DNA from: Alteribacter keqinensis
GTDB lineage: Bacteria; Bacillota; Bacilli; Bacillales; Salisediminibacteriaceae
Length of the DNA: 64,000 nt
Direction: 5' to 3'
Assembly: GCF_003710255.1 (NCBI RefSeq)
Contig: NZ_RHIB01000001.1
Span: 496,001-560,000, forward strand
Within the stretch, counting starts at the first letter, position 1. Every line of letters begins with the position of its first letter. Below the pieces are notes generated by a model that worked only from the letters and a program-made list of their open reading frames with translations, was not told the origin of the DNA and did no database searches. Positions 7,900 through 16,735 of the stretch are shown in pieces. A program made the translations under genes and the position numbers.

Positions 7900-8499
7900 A
7901 TGACGGTTTTGCAAAAGTACAGACAATACCTTCCTTATGCGGTTGGAGGACTTGCCGTATTTATTTTTATTCTTTATCACGCTATTCCTCAGGAGTCACA
8001 GACAGCCCTGTCAGAAGATAAAGAGCTGGAGTTCACTTCTCCTGAGACAGAAGAAAATGAAATCGTAATCTCATCAGAAGTGTATGTAGATGTAAAAGGT
8101 GCTGTATTCAAACCGGGTGTATATATGCTGGAAGAAGGAATGCGGGTAAAGGATGCTTTGTTGAAAGCCGGGGGCGTGCGGCCGGAGGCGGATCAAAACC
8201 GTGTGAATCTTGCTTTAATGCTTCAGGATGAAATGGTCATTTACGTCCCGGAAGAAGGTGAGGAAGGACAGGGGGATTTTGGAGGTTCCGCATCTCAGGA
8301 AAGCGATCAGGTGAATCTTAATACAGCTGATCTAAGTGAGCTTGAATCTCTGCCGGGGATCGGACCTTCCAAAGCCCAGGCTATTATCGCCCACAGGGAA
8401 GATCATGGTTCGTTTCAAAACATAGAAGATCTTACCAATGTAACAGGAATTGGAGAAAAGACGCTTGAAAATCTGAAACCTTATCTCAGAGTAAATTAG
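7900..8499 (+). CDS. comEA: Competence protein ComEA, DNA receptor
   Basis: ComEA binds double-stranded DNA at the outer face of the membrane during transformation. The 199-aa protein has one membrane segment (about 12-28), an acidic linker, an SLBB domain (about 58-118, containing VDVKGAVFKPGVY), and a C-terminal helix-hairpin-helix pair (NLNTADLSELESLPGIGPSKA and VTGIGEKTLENL). ATG 7900 has an AGGTG SD. It diverges from comER across a 93-bp gap that must hold promoters for both. Confidence 0.95.
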   Translation: MTVLQKYRQYLPYAVGGLAVFIFILYHAIPQESQTALSEDKELEFTSPETEENEIVISSEVYVDVKGAVFKPGVYMLEEGMRVKDALLKAGGVRPEADQNRVNLALMLQDEMVIYVPEEGEEGQGDFGGSASQESDQVNLNTADLSELESLPGIGPSKAQAIIAHREDHGSFQNIEDLTNVTGIGEKTLENLKPYLRVN

Positions 8500-8552
8500 A
8501 AAGTAAAAACTTGAAAAGAACCGCATGCATGTTCAATAGTTTAAAAAGGCGA

Positions 8553-8582
8553 TTGACGCATACGGGAGCTCTTGTCTACACT
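8553..8582 (+). promoter_or_regulatory. Candidate sigma-A promoter of comEB
   Basis: TTGACG (8553-8558), 18-base spacer, TACACT (8577-8582), 43 bases ahead of comEB. It suggests comEB is expressed independently of comEA. Confidence 0.5.
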
Positions 8583-8624
8583 TAATAAAGAATTAATCAT
8601 CATGTAATTTAGGAGGGACTCACG

Positions 8625-9194
8625 ATGGATAGGATATCCTGGCATCAATATTTCATGGCTCAAAGCCATTTACTTGCCCTCAGGTCTACTTGCACCCGTC
8701 TTATGGTTGGAGCAACAATCGTCCGGGACAAGCGGATTATTGCAGGGGGTTACAACGGCTCTATATCCGGAGGAAAGCACTGTGCTGATGAAGGCTGTTA
8801 CGTTATCGATAATCACTGTGTGCGCACGATACATGCAGAAATGAACGCTTTACTTCAATGTTCCAAATTCGGCGTTCCAACTTCCGGAGCCGAGATTTAC
8901 GTGACCCATTTTCCTTGCCTGAACTGCTGTAAAGCGATCATACAGGCTGGAATTGTAAAAGTATACTATGCAAAAGCATATAAGAACCACCCGTATGCCG
9001 AAGAACTTTTTGAGCAGGCAGGGGTAATTGTTGAACAGGTGGAACTGGAAGAAATGATTCTTGATACTCAGAATCACGAAAAGCTCGCCTTTACTGCAGA
9101 CTTACTCGGCATGCTCGAGTCCTCAGGCTTGGAAGAAGAAAAAATAAAGGAATTAAGAGAGAAAGCAAACGAACTGTACACTTCCTCAAGCTGA
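8625..9194 (+). CDS. comEB: dCMP deaminase family protein ComEB
   Basis: ComEB is a zinc cytidylate deaminase converting dCMP to dUMP. The 189-aa protein has the catalytic HAE (H70-A71-E72) and the zinc-binding PCLNC motif (C98, C101). The CADEGCY insertion near residue 53 is typical of dCMP deaminases. The family normally ends near residue 145, so about 40 acidic, helical residues form a C-terminal tail. ATG 8625 follows AGGAGGG. Although it lies in the comE operon, it has a candidate promoter of its own and a hairpin after its stop. Confidence 0.94.
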   Translation: MDRISWHQYFMAQSHLLALRSTCTRLMVGATIVRDKRIIAGGYNGSISGGKHCADEGCYVIDNHCVRTIHAEMNALLQCSKFGVPTSGAEIYVTHFPCLNCCKAIIQAGIVKVYYAKAYKNHPYAEELFEQAGVIVEQVELEEMILDTQNHEKLAFTADLLGMLESSGLEEEKIKELREKANELYTSSS

Positions 9195-9204
9195 TACCTC
9201 TACT

Positions 9205-9232
9205 GCCTCCGGTCCGGCCGGAGGCACTTTTT
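9205..9232 (+). terminator. Terminator-like hairpin between comEB and comEC
   Basis: GCCTCCGG (9205-9212), 5-base loop, CCGGAGGC (9218-9225), then ACTTTTTA. The 8-bp GC-rich stem with a T-tract is a good intrinsic terminator or attenuator. Confidence 0.65.
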
Positions 9233-9270
9233 ATCCCCTTAAAGCTACTTATATGAAAGCAGGTTCCCCA

Positions 9271-11556
9271 ATGACAAATAAAAGTTATCTCTATGCTTTT
9301 TCGGTCTTAACGGCCGTTCTGTGGTCTCTAGAAGGAGCGGGCTTCTGGACGGTTACACAGACTGGTTTTTTCACGCTGCTTCTATATCTTCATAAAGTAA
9401 CCCTTAAAAGGGCGTTCATTTTCGTTTTCGTTATGGTATGCGTGTTTTTATGGTGTGAGATTACTGCTTCTCCTGTGTCATCATTAAACGGCAACAGTGA
9501 GGTGCTGGAAGGAAAAGTGGTGACCGATCCTGTTCTGATAAGGGATCAGTACCGTTTTCAATTGAAAACGATCTCGGGGGAAAGGGTGATGGTCTATGTG
9601 GAGACACCTGTACCGGGTCTTCATCATGGTAGCGCCTGTGCAATGAAAGGAACGTATAAAAAGCCTGGTCCGGTTTATCACACCTATGGATTTGATTACG
9701 CTCTTTATTTAGAAAGACAGGGTGTTTTCTGGACATTTTATACAGACACTTCCGATCAAATCGTATGTGAAGCAAGAACAAGTGTTAAACAGAGCCTGCT
9801 TCACTACCGAAATAAAGGGATAGAAGGGATAAGGGAGTTGGGGGTGAAGAAGGGGGACCCTCATACAGCAGCCGTAATGCAGGCTCTCGTGTTCGGTGAG
9901 CGTGGAGACCTGCCGGAAGATCACCGTGCTGCCTATCAGGTGATCGGAGTGAGCCACCTACTTGCTGTATCCGGTCTTCATGTGGGCCTTGTCGTTTTAA
10001 TGATACTCTTCCTTTTGAAGCGCTCAGGCTTCACGAAGGAGACTGCGACAAACACTGTATTTATCCTGTTGCCTGTCTATATTATTATTGCAGGAGGAGC
10101 CCCTTCGGTAGTCAGGGCTTCGCTTATGGTCATGTTTGCAATTGCCGCCTTAAAGATGTCCGGAAAGGTGAAGCCTTCAGACAGTATCGTCGGTGTGTTT
10201 ATCGTTCTTCTCTTGTTTGACCCCTCGTACATTTACCAACTGGGTTTTCAGTTATCTTTTCTTACAAGTTTTGTTTTGATAACTTCAGGAAAAATTCTTG
10301 AACAGGGAGAGACGGGAATCTCGATCCTGTTTCGTGTGACTCTCCTTGCCCAGGTGGTATCTCTTCCGATTATCCTCAATCAATTTTACCAATTTTCCCT
10401 GTTGAGCCTTCCGTTTAACCTCCTGTTCATTCCATTCATATCCATTTTTGTTTTACCTGTTTCTATTGCTGCTGTACTCTTTTTGCCAGTATTTCCTTTA
10501 TTGTCTGAACTGTTGTTTAATGTTATTTCTAATCCTCTGGGGTGGCTTCATAATCTTATGTTCTTTCTAAATGATCTTACCCTTTTCCGCTTACATACCG
10601 GCAAGATTTCTTCTGAATTTATGGCGGTTCTGATGGCCGTTACTGTGCTTCTCTTTCGAGCGTGGGAAAGACGGGCTTTAATTCAGCTTATTTTTCTCAC
10701 ATTGTGTTTTTGCGGGCTGATAGGGTTTAAAATGCTGGCTCCTTATTATACTAAATACGGGACTGTGACGATGCTTGATGTGGGACAGGGAGATGCAATC
10801 CTTATTGAACTCCCAAGAAGAGAGAAGGTGTATTTAATTGATACTGGAGGGGTTGTTACGTGGGGAGATGAGAAGGAATTTCAGGGGCCGGGTCAAAGGG
10901 TCATTCTTCCCCACCTTGCTGCAAAAGGGATTACACAAATCGATAAGCTGATCCTTACACACGGTCATACCGACCATATTGGGGAAACGTGTGTTCTTTC
11001 CCATAACATTAAGATAAATCGGGTGCTGTATCCTTCCGGTGAAATGCTCTCGGATTTGGAAAAGGAAGTGCAAGCCTGTCTTCATTATAAAGGGATTCCC
11101 ATTGTTGAAGCGAAAGAGGGGGTGTGGTGGGAGGCTGGGGAAAATCGCTTTAGGGTGATTTCTCCTTCAGGCTCAGAAGCATCAGAAAATAATCGTTCCA
11201 TTGTCCTGCTGGCACGAATGGGTAAGGAGGATTGGTTATTTACAGGAGATATTGAAGAAGAAGCGGAGAGTCGGATAGTAAGAGACTATCCGGGCCTTAA
11301 AGCGGATGTCCTTAAAGTGCCTCACCATGGAAGCTCGAGCTCGTCAACTTCTGAATTTGTGGAGCTGGTCAACCCGGCAATCGGGATAATTCCGGTAGGA
11401 CGAAACAACAGATTTCAACACCCTGGCAGTGAAGTAGTTGAACGCTTCAGGGAGATGGGGACTGACATCTACCGTACGGACATTCACGGGGATGTTACCA
11501 TCAGGTTTCACCAGTCAGGCGGTGGGGTTGAAGTGATCACCGTTGTTACTGAATGA
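9271..11556 (+). CDS. comEC: DNA internalisation channel protein ComEC/Rec2
   Basis: ComEC forms the inner-membrane pore for single-stranded DNA uptake. The protein of about 761 aa has N-terminal membrane helices, an OB-like extracellular section (about 75-145), the Competence domain with many helices (from GERGDLPEDHRAAYQVIGVSHLLAVSG to about residue 480), and a C-terminal metallo-beta-lactamase-like domain with LDVGQGDA, LTHGHTDHIGE (about 562-572) and VPHHGSSSS. Length and order match the family. ATG 9271 has a weak AGG SD; ATG 9253 would add six residues but has none. A terminator-like hairpin lies between comEB and this gene. Confidence 0.94.
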   Translation: MTNKSYLYAFSVLTAVLWSLEGAGFWTVTQTGFFTLLLYLHKVTLKRAFIFVFVMVCVFLWCEITASPVSSLNGNSEVLEGKVVTDPVLIRDQYRFQLKTISGERVMVYVETPVPGLHHGSACAMKGTYKKPGPVYHTYGFDYALYLERQGVFWTFYTDTSDQIVCEARTSVKQSLLHYRNKGIEGIRELGVKKGDPHTAAVMQALVFGERGDLPEDHRAAYQVIGVSHLLAVSGLHVGLVVLMILFLLKRSGFTKETATNTVFILLPVYIIIAGGAPSVVRASLMVMFAIAALKMSGKVKPSDSIVGVFIVLLLFDPSYIYQLGFQLSFLTSFVLITSGKILEQGETGISILFRVTLLAQVVSLPIILNQFYQFSLLSLPFNLLFIPFISIFVLPVSIAAVLFLPVFPLLSELLFNVISNPLGWLHNLMFFLNDLTLFRLHTGKISSEFMAVLMAVTVLLFRAWERRALIQLIFLTLCFCGLIGFKMLAPYYTKYGTVTMLDVGQGDAILIELPRREKVYLIDTGGVVTWGDEKEFQGPGQRVILPHLAAKGITQIDKLILTHGHTDHIGETCVLSHNIKINRVLYPSGEMLSDLEKEVQACLHYKGIPIVEAKEGVWWEAGENRFRVISPSGSEASENNRSIVLLARMGKEDWLFTGDIEEEAESRIVRDYPGLKADVLKVPHHGSSSSSTSEFVELVNPAIGIIPVGRNNRFQHPGSEVVERFREMGTDIYRTDIHGDVTIRFHQSGGGVEVITVVTE

Positions 11557-11600
11557 AAGAAATGCAGTTGACGCAAAGGTCATTGCTTTTTGCAAACTAA

Positions 11601-11640
11601 AGCCGGCATGCCCCTATGACATCTGGGGCATGCCGGCTGC
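11601..11640. terminator. Strong hairpin after comEC
   Basis: A 14-bp perfect stem: AGCCGGCATGCCCC (11601-11614) and GGGGCATGCCGGCT (11625-11638) with a 10-base loop. It is followed by GCTATATTTTAT, a poor T-tract. It probably ends comE transcription, but may act by RNA stabilisation instead. Confidence 0.6.
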
Positions 11641-11677
11641 TATATTTTATCGAAAATTAAACGTTGTTTCGTATGAA

Positions 11678-11917
11678 TTGTTGCTCTTCGTACTTCCTTG
11701 AGAGTACAGAAAAAAAAGCTGAAGACTACGTGCTCTTCGCTTTCAATAGCGGTGCCGGCAAGCCTTGAAATAAGTTACCCCTGCTTTTTCCTCTGCCAGC
11801 AGCGCTACACAGCTTTCTGTGTCGATGCAACTCGAAGCTGGTTCCTGATGCATACGCTCGTCACTGCCACAGTACTTCAGCTTCATTTCCTTCTTCAGCA
11901 AAAGCAACATTTTTGAA
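11678..11917 (-). repeat. Family B intergenic repeat, copy B1 (contains the shared cassette)
   Basis: Read on the minus strand it carries GGCTTGCCGGCACCG, GAAAGCGAAGAGCACG and the right end CTGTACTCTCAAGGAAGTA, as in the copies at 41.6 and 49.4 kb. The other end has AAAAGCAACATTTTTGAAA. Its apical part is replaced by the roughly 78-bp cassette at 11776-11853. A 72-aa ORF across it has no SD and is not credible. Confidence 0.7.
11776..11853 (-). repeat. Shared roughly 75-bp cassette, copy 1 (inside B1)
   Basis: On the minus strand it reads from ATGCATCAGG through CAGCTTCGAGTTGC and GGCAGAGGAAAAAGCAGG to GGGTAA. The same cassette occurs inside family A copies at 35528-35600 and 55291-55365. 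Confidence 0.7.
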
Positions 11918-12007
11918 AAACAGACATTAATGCTAATTTATTCCTGCCATGACGTATGAAAATAAACATGGGGGTTTTTAACAAGGTTATCTTTATCCTC
12001 ATGTTCT

Positions 12008-12130
12008 CAACGCATTAGGCGGAGCTGAACGGAATACGCGAGACAGGCGAGACCCCGCAAGGGCAAAGCCCTGAGGAGGCTCGGATCAAGTCCGTGGAAA
12101 GGGAGGGTATTTTGTTTAACGAAACTAAAT
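12008..12130 (+). repeat. Family A intergenic repeat, divergent copy A1
   Basis: It contains GAGACAGGCGAGACCCCGC, CCTGAGGAGGCTCGG and GTCCGTGGAAAGGGAG, shared with the copy at 20.5 kb. The halves fold on each other. No coding potential. Terminal repeats are not clear in this copy. Confidence 0.6.
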
Positions 12131-12149
12131 TTCAATTCTTTTTAAAGGT

Positions 12150-12185
12150 AGCTAAATAAAAACACAACGCTTTAAAGGCGTTGTG
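12150..12185 (-). terminator. Terminator of yqzM
   Basis: On the minus strand CACAACGC, 7-base loop, GCGTTGTG (stem 12163-12170 with 12178-12185), then TTTTTATTT. Confidence 0.8.
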
Positions 12186-12208
12186 CGCAGGTTGTTTATA
12201 TGTAGTTC

Positions 12209-12340
12209 TTACCAGATCAGGTCAATCGCCTGGGCAATGACGAAAATGATCGCAAAAAATAAAAAGGACACGACAAATGCGACACCGCTGTCAATCGCAT
12301 CATTTCGTTTTGTTTGCACATTCTTTTCAAACTCATTCAT
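12209..12340 (-). CDS. yqzM: YqzM family small membrane protein
   Basis: This 43-aa protein starts MNEFEKNVQTKRNDAIDSGV. One membrane helix (about residues 21-38, VAFVVSFLFFAIIFVIAQA) ends in IDLIW. It closely matches remembered B. subtilis YqzM, which occupies the same place between comEC and holA on the opposite strand. ATG 12340 follows GGGAGGGATTCAG, and a terminator follows the stop. Function is unknown. Single-helix, charged N-terminus and strong conservation suggest a small membrane-associated partner protein. Confidence 0.88.
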   Translation of the reverse strand: MNEFEKNVQTKRNDAIDSGVAFVVSFLFFAIIFVIAQAIDLIW

Positions 12341-12678
12341 CTGAATCCCTCCCGTTTCAAGTCTTAGTATACGTTACCAGGTTGAAAAAATCCAGAAAAA
12401 AATCCGGAAAAAAGCGTATTCATAAGTGGTACTTTCCTAATTTATTGTAAAGAGTTGTCACCTATATCACCATCAAGCATAGGATATCATAATTAACACG
12501 GAAATGAAAAGGGATTATCGTCACTGTTCTTCATCCGCGGGGAAGCGTAGTGGCGTTTATCATAAATGAGGCTGTCTGGCGGGTAGTTGCTACCTGCTCA
12601 GGGAGCCTCTCTTCAATGTTTTCTCGTCTTACCGGGTATGGTAAAATGGAGCGTATGAGTATGAGAGGGGCGGTAAAT
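12341..12678. other. Intergenic region upstream of holA with a structured leader
   Basis: No gene. A two-part hairpin lies at 12568-12609: the outer arms GAGGCT and AGCCTC enclose an inner stem GCGGGTAG-TTG-CTACCTGC (12579-12597). No T-tract follows. In-frame codons upstream of the holA GTG pass through this hairpin but have no SD. Confidence 0.45.
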
Positions 12679-13707
12679 GTGTCGTATTTTGACATGATGA
12701 AGCATATAAAACGCGAGGAGCTGAGTGGTCTTTACTTGTTGTATGGAAGTGAATCCTTCATGGTCTCTGACACACTGCAGAAGCTTACCGGATCAGCTTT
12801 AAGTGAAGAAGAGATTGAATTTAACCTCTCACAGTTTGATATGAAGGATACTCCTGTGGAGCTTGCTATTGAAGAAGCGTATACGTTTCCTTTTATGGGT
12901 TCAAAGCGCGTGGTTATCTTAAAAGAAGCCTATTTTTTTACCGGTATGAAAGTTACGGCAAAAGCAGAGCACGACTTGAAGAAGCTTGAAGCCTACATAC
13001 AAAATCCTGCACCTGAAACGGTGTTTATCGCAGTTGTACCTTCGGAAAAACTTGATGAACGCAAAAAAATAACAAAGCTCTTTAAAAAGCACGGAAGAGT
13101 GATGGAAGGCAAGCCTTTTGAGGAAAAGGAACTTTTCTCCTGGCTGGATGAAAAAGCAAAAGAGCAAAATGTCACGATTGACCGTGAAGCAAAAGGGCAG
13201 TTGCTCATGCTCACTGCTTCCAACCTGATGCTGATCAGTTCTGAGCTGAGAAAGATGGCCATTTATACAGGGGAAGGAAATACGATTACAAAAGAAGTTG
13301 TGGATGAACTTGTTGCACGATCACTTGAGCAGAACATCTTCTCTCTTGTGGACGGGGTAGTGAAGCAGAACCTTGACGGGGCTTGGAGGATCTTTGATGA
13401 TTTGCTTAAGCAGAAGGAAGAACCGATCAAAATTTTGAGTCTGCTTGCAAGACAGTTCCGGATTCTTTACCAAGTGAAGCAGTTATCCGAGCAAGGGTAT
13501 TCCCAAAAACAGATGGCTTCACAGCTTAAACTTCATCCGTATGCGGTCAAACTCGCTGCGGGTCAGGCACAGCGTTTTGAAGACAGGCACCTCCTTACAA
13601 TCCTTGATCAGCTTGCGGAGACAGATTTTAAAATTAAAACAGGGCAGCTGGATAAAAAACTTGCTGTGGAATTGTTTTTGGCAAAACAAAAGCAGCCGGC
13701 ATACTAA
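12679..13707 (+). CDS. holA: DNA polymerase III delta subunit
   Basis: HolA is the clamp-loader subunit that opens the beta sliding clamp. The 342-aa protein starts at GTG 12679 (V/M-SYFDMMKHIKREELSG), eight bases after GAGGGG. It has the delta-specific LYLLYGSESFMV segment, the central RecD2-like AAA region and the C-terminal collar helices (KIKTGQLDKKLAVELFLAKQ). The longer frame from 12550 lacks an SD and adds 43 residues unlike the family. It corresponds to yqeN of B. subtilis and converges with rpsT across a bidirectional terminator. Confidence 0.93.
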   Translation: MSYFDMMKHIKREELSGLYLLYGSESFMVSDTLQKLTGSALSEEEIEFNLSQFDMKDTPVELAIEEAYTFPFMGSKRVVILKEAYFFTGMKVTAKAEHDLKKLEAYIQNPAPETVFIAVVPSEKLDERKKITKLFKKHGRVMEGKPFEEKELFSWLDEKAKEQNVTIDREAKGQLLMLTASNLMLISSELRKMAIYTGEGNTITKEVVDELVARSLEQNIFSLVDGVVKQNLDGAWRIFDDLLKQKEEPIKILSLLARQFRILYQVKQLSEQGYSQKQMASQLKLHPYAVKLAAGQAQRFEDRHLLTILDQLAETDFKIKTGQLDKKLAVELFLAKQKQPAY

Positions 13708-13737
13708 AAAACCCGGAGGAAATCCTCCGGGTTTTTT
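13706..13737. terminator. Bidirectional terminator for holA and rpsT
   Basis: CCCGGAGG (13712-13719), 4-base loop, CCTCCGGG (13724-13731), with a six-A run before and a six-T run after, so it works on both strands. Confidence 0.9.
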
Positions 13738-13800
13738 AGTGGAAAATAAAATGGCATCCTGCAGGTGTGAGGGTGCCAGATTATCGTTTCAGTTCCATTA

Positions 13801-14067
13801 TTACGCTTGTACACCGTTAAGTTGTCTTTGCAGACGGGACTTTTGACGGTTAGCTGCATTTTTATGGATAAGACCTTTATCAGAAGCTTTATCTAACTTT
13901 TTGGTTGCCACCAAGAATGATTTTTTTGCAGCTTCTACATCTTTAGCTTCAACTTGTTTTTCAAATGATTTCACAGATGTACGTAGATCAGATTTGAATG
14001 CAGCGTTTTGCGCACGACGCTTTTCGTTCGTTTTACCGCGCTTAATAGCAGATTTAATATTTGCCAT
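13801..14067 (-). CDS. rpsT: 30S ribosomal protein S20
   Basis: The 88-aa S20 binds 16S rRNA early in 30S assembly. The sequence is very basic and alanine-rich, with the family signature [33 protein letters not shown] and the C-terminal [34 protein letters not shown] precedes ATG 14067, which is preferred over an ATG three codons upstream. A consensus promoter lies about 70 bases upstream, and the gene is isolated between holA and gpr as in B. subtilis. Confidence 0.97.
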   Translation of the reverse strand: MANIKSAIKRGKTNEKRRAQNAAFKSDLRTSVKSFEKQVEAKDVEAAKKSFLVATKKLDKASDKGLIHKNAANRQKSRLQRQLNGVQA

Positions 14068-14135
14068 GCCTTTCACCTCCTTGATGCAACCGTATCACGT
14101 TTTTAATCGTTTTCGGTTTGTGTGCAACACTAAGG

Positions 14136-14164
14136 ATTGTACCAAATGGTTTTTTAAAAATCAA
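14136..14164 (-). promoter_or_regulatory. Sigma-A promoter of rpsT
   Basis: On the minus strand TTGATT (14164-14159), 17-base spacer, TACAAT (14141-14136). The T-rich spacer and near-consensus hexamers fit a strong ribosomal-protein promoter. Confidence 0.75.
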
Positions 14165-14233
14165 CATAAGAATGAAAGGAAGACAGATTGTTTATGCTAA
14201 ACATATCCAAATTTGTGAGTAGAGGTGACTGAC

Positions 14234-15361
14234 ATGAAAGAACAAGAACTTGACTTAAGCCAATATACAGTAAGAACGGACCTTGCAGTGGAGGCTCACG
14301 AAATCGTCCGTGAAGAAGAGCAGGGTGGTCAGCCTGACCAGGAAAGCCAGCAGCAAATCGAAGGGGTCATTATTAAAGAGCGTGAGGAACAAGGAATTTC
14401 TATTACCCGTGTAGACATCGATGAGTCCGGTGCTGAACGCATGGGGAAAAAACCAGGAAAATACTTAACTCTTCAGGTCCAGGGCATCCGTGCAAAAGAC
14501 AGTGAGCTCCAGGATAAGGTGGAGGAAGTTTTCGCACAGGAATTCAGTCATTTCCTTGAGGAACTTGGTATTGACAGAGACGCGAGCTGTCTCGTTGTGG
14601 GGCTGGGTAACTGGAATGTGACTCCTGATGCCCTCGGACCTCTTGTTGTTGAGAATTTGTTGATCACAAAGCATTTATTCGAACTTCAGCCTGAGCAGGT
14701 CGAGGATGGTTTCAGACCCGTAAGTGCGATCACTCCAGGGGTTATGGGGTTAACGGGAATTGAAACAAGTGACATCATTTACGGAGTCATTGAAAAATCA
14801 AAGCCTGATTTTGTAATCGCGGTGGACGCTCTTGCTTCGAGGTCGATCGAACGTGTGAATACGACGATTCAAATTTCTGATTCAGGGATTCACCCGGGAT
14901 CGGGTGTAGGAAATAAGCGAAAAGCCATCTCAAAGGAAGCTCTCGGAATCCCCGTCATCGCCGTTGGTATTCCTACTGTTGTGGATGCTGTTTCCATTAC
15001 AAGTGACACCATTGATTATGTATTGAAGCACTTTGGACGTGAAGTCAGGGAAAAAGACGACCCGAAGCGTTCTCTCGCTCCGGCAGGAATGTCTTTTGGT
15101 GAGAAGCGTGTCCTTACAGATGACGATCTTCCCGGTGAACAAGAACGCCAGCAGTATATGGGCATCGTAGGAACGCTTGAAGAGCACGAAAAGCGTAAAC
15201 TGATCCAGGAAGTACTCGCTCCTCTCGGCCACAACCTGATGGTCACACCAAAGGAAGTAGACGAGTTTATCGAAGACATGGGTAACGTTCTTGCTTTAGG
15301 GTTGAACGCAGCCCTTCACGGGGGAGTTAACCAGGGCAACGTTGGCGCATATACGAAGTAA
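14234..15361 (+). CDS. gpr: Spore germination protease GPR
   Basis: GPR degrades small acid-soluble spore proteins during germination. It is made as a zymogen in the forespore and trims its own N-terminus. The 375-aa protein begins [20 protein letters not shown], where the DLAVE segment resembles the SASP cleavage site. Other conserved parts are [30 protein letters not shown] and [16 protein letters not shown] 14234 follows GAGGTG. A possible sigma-G promoter is visible: GAATGA near 14170, about 18 bases, ATGCTA near 14194. An 18-bp terminator stem follows the stop. Confidence 0.96.
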   Translation: MKEQELDLSQYTVRTDLAVEAHEIVREEEQGGQPDQESQQQIEGVIIKEREEQGISITRVDIDESGAERMGKKPGKYLTLQVQGIRAKDSELQDKVEEVFAQEFSHFLEELGIDRDASCLVVGLGNWNVTPDALGPLVVENLLITKHLFELQPEQVEDGFRPVSAITPGVMGLTGIETSDIIYGVIEKSKPDFVIAVDALASRSIERVNTTIQISDSGIHPGSGVGNKRKAISKEALGIPVIAVGIPTVVDAVSITSDTIDYVLKHFGREVREKDDPKRSLAPAGMSFGEKRVLTDDDLPGEQERQQYMGIVGTLEEHEKRKLIQEVLAPLGHNLMVTPKEVDEFIEDMGNVLALGLNAALHGGVNQGNVGAYTK

Positions 15362-15399
15362 TAGAGGCTTTGCGAAAAAGAGGATCTCAAGCGGTTATC

Positions 15400-15448
15400 G
15401 AGGCTGCCCCAAAAGGTTAAAACCGACCTTTTGGGGCAGCCTCTTTTT
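15400..15448 (+). terminator. Strong terminator of gpr
   Basis: A perfect 18-bp stem (15400-15417 with 15426-15443), 8-base loop, followed by five Ts. Confidence 0.93.
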
Positions 15449-15518
15449 GTGCTGGTTCTACTTGGAGCCTGTCCTGCATACGTTAGGGTAAGAGCTCGGA
15501 CAGGAAAGGGTGGTTTCA

Positions 15519-16700
15519 TTGAGAAAACGTCCATACAGACGGCCGAACTCAGCGTCGTGGAATCGGACAAGCACATTAAGACAGTATTTTTTCACCTCGG
15601 TTACCGGGGTTTTATCCATTTTTATTGTAACAGCCATTATCACTGCATTCGGGCCGGGATACAGCCTGACCTCAGCATCGTTAAAAGGGTTCAGTGAACA
15701 CCTTTCAGACGAAGTACTTATTCATTTGATGGGAACGGAAAACACGTACTTTACCCAGGAACTACCGGAAGAGAGTAAGCCGCCGCAGGTAACATCGATT
15801 GTTTTTGAACTTGCGACAAGTATTGATCCGAATGACCCGAGAAGCCTTCTGGGAAGAGAGCTTCCGGGGATTAATTTCTTTGGGGGTGATATCCTTGTAG
15901 CCGGGCAGGGATCGGACTTTACGAACCTTCCGATGGAATCATCGCCTCCTCCGGAAGTGATAGCCAAGGAGCGGGAAGCTGCCACAGAGCGTCTGGAAGA
16001 AATGGATCAGATGCGTGAAGCCATTGCCGAACTTACAGCTGGCAATGAACCGCCTAAGACGGTTCATATTATGCATTCCCACAACCGTGAATCGTTTCTG
16101 CCGGAACTGAAGGGAGAAGACAACGCCAATGGCGCGTTTCACGACAGTGTAAATATTACTCTTGCAGGTGAAAGGCTGGGTCAGGAACTGGCGAAACGGG
16201 GGATTGGATCGGAAGTTGATACTTCAGACGTTTACACGAAGCTTGGAGATAGAGGCTGGCAGTACAGCAGGTCTTATGATATGTCCCGTGAAATACTGGA
16301 GAGCGCTATGGCAGAAAATGAAGAACTTGAATTCTTCTTTGATCTTCATCGTGACAGTATGCCAAGAGATGTTACTACCGTTAAGATCAACGGAATTGAA
16401 TACGCAAAAACCGTTTTTGTTGTCGGTACAAAGCATAATAATTATGAGAAGAACCGGGACCTTGCCGAAAAGCTGCACGCAAAATTGGAAGAGGCGTTTC
16501 CAGGTTTAAGCCGGGGGGTTTATTCACCACTGTCAGTGGGGACGAATGGAATTTACAATCAGGATCTTTCTGAGAATGCGCTTGTCGTTGAATTTGGCGG
16601 AGTGGATAATTCACTTGATGAAGTGTACCGCTCAGTTGAAGCATTTGCTGAGATTTTCGCAGAGTATTTTTTTGAGCAGGATGGGACAGAAGAAGAATAA
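15519..16700 (+). CDS. spoIIP: Stage II sporulation protein P (peptidoglycan hydrolase)
   Basis: SpoIIP is the amidase/endopeptidase that thins septal peptidoglycan during engulfment, with SpoIID and SpoIIM. The 393-aa protein has a basic N-terminus, one membrane segment (about 27-50), conserved PRSLLGRELPG and GQGSDFTNLPMESSPPPEV, and the catalytic-domain motifs MHSHNRESF, DLHRDS and EFGGVDN. TTG 15519 lies eight bases past AAAGGG; a GTG three codons earlier overlaps that SD. CATACGTT at 15477-15484 resembles a sigma-E -10. It follows gpr and precedes yqxA. Confidence 0.95.
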   Translation: MRKRPYRRPNSASWNRTSTLRQYFFTSVTGVLSIFIVTAIITAFGPGYSLTSASLKGFSEHLSDEVLIHLMGTENTYFTQELPEESKPPQVTSIVFELATSIDPNDPRSLLGRELPGINFFGGDILVAGQGSDFTNLPMESSPPPEVIAKEREAATERLEEMDQMREAIAELTAGNEPPKTVHIMHSHNRESFLPELKGEDNANGAFHDSVNITLAGERLGQELAKRGIGSEVDTSDVYTKLGDRGWQYSRSYDMSREILESAMAENEELEFFFDLHRDSMPRDVTTVKINGIEYAKTVFVVGTKHNNYEKNRDLAEKLHAKLEEAFPGLSRGVYSPLSVGTNGIYNQDLSENALVVEFGGVDNSLDEVYRSVEAFAEIFAEYFFEQDGTEEE

Positions 16701-16735
16701 TTGCGTTTATCAATTAGTTGAGGAGGAGAAAAGGA

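Noticed and set aside
9461-9781. Minus-strand frames within comEC and other core genes
   Set aside because: All are shadows of clearly coding plus-strand genes and show no SD or motif.
11698-11916. A 72-aa cysteine-rich open frame after comEC
   Set aside because: It coincides with repeat B1, read on the strand opposite to the repeat consensus, and has no SD or family resemblance.
12550-12678. A longer start for holA
   Set aside because: The extra 43 residues have no SD, pass through a hairpin and do not resemble HolA; the GTG at 12679 fits the family start.
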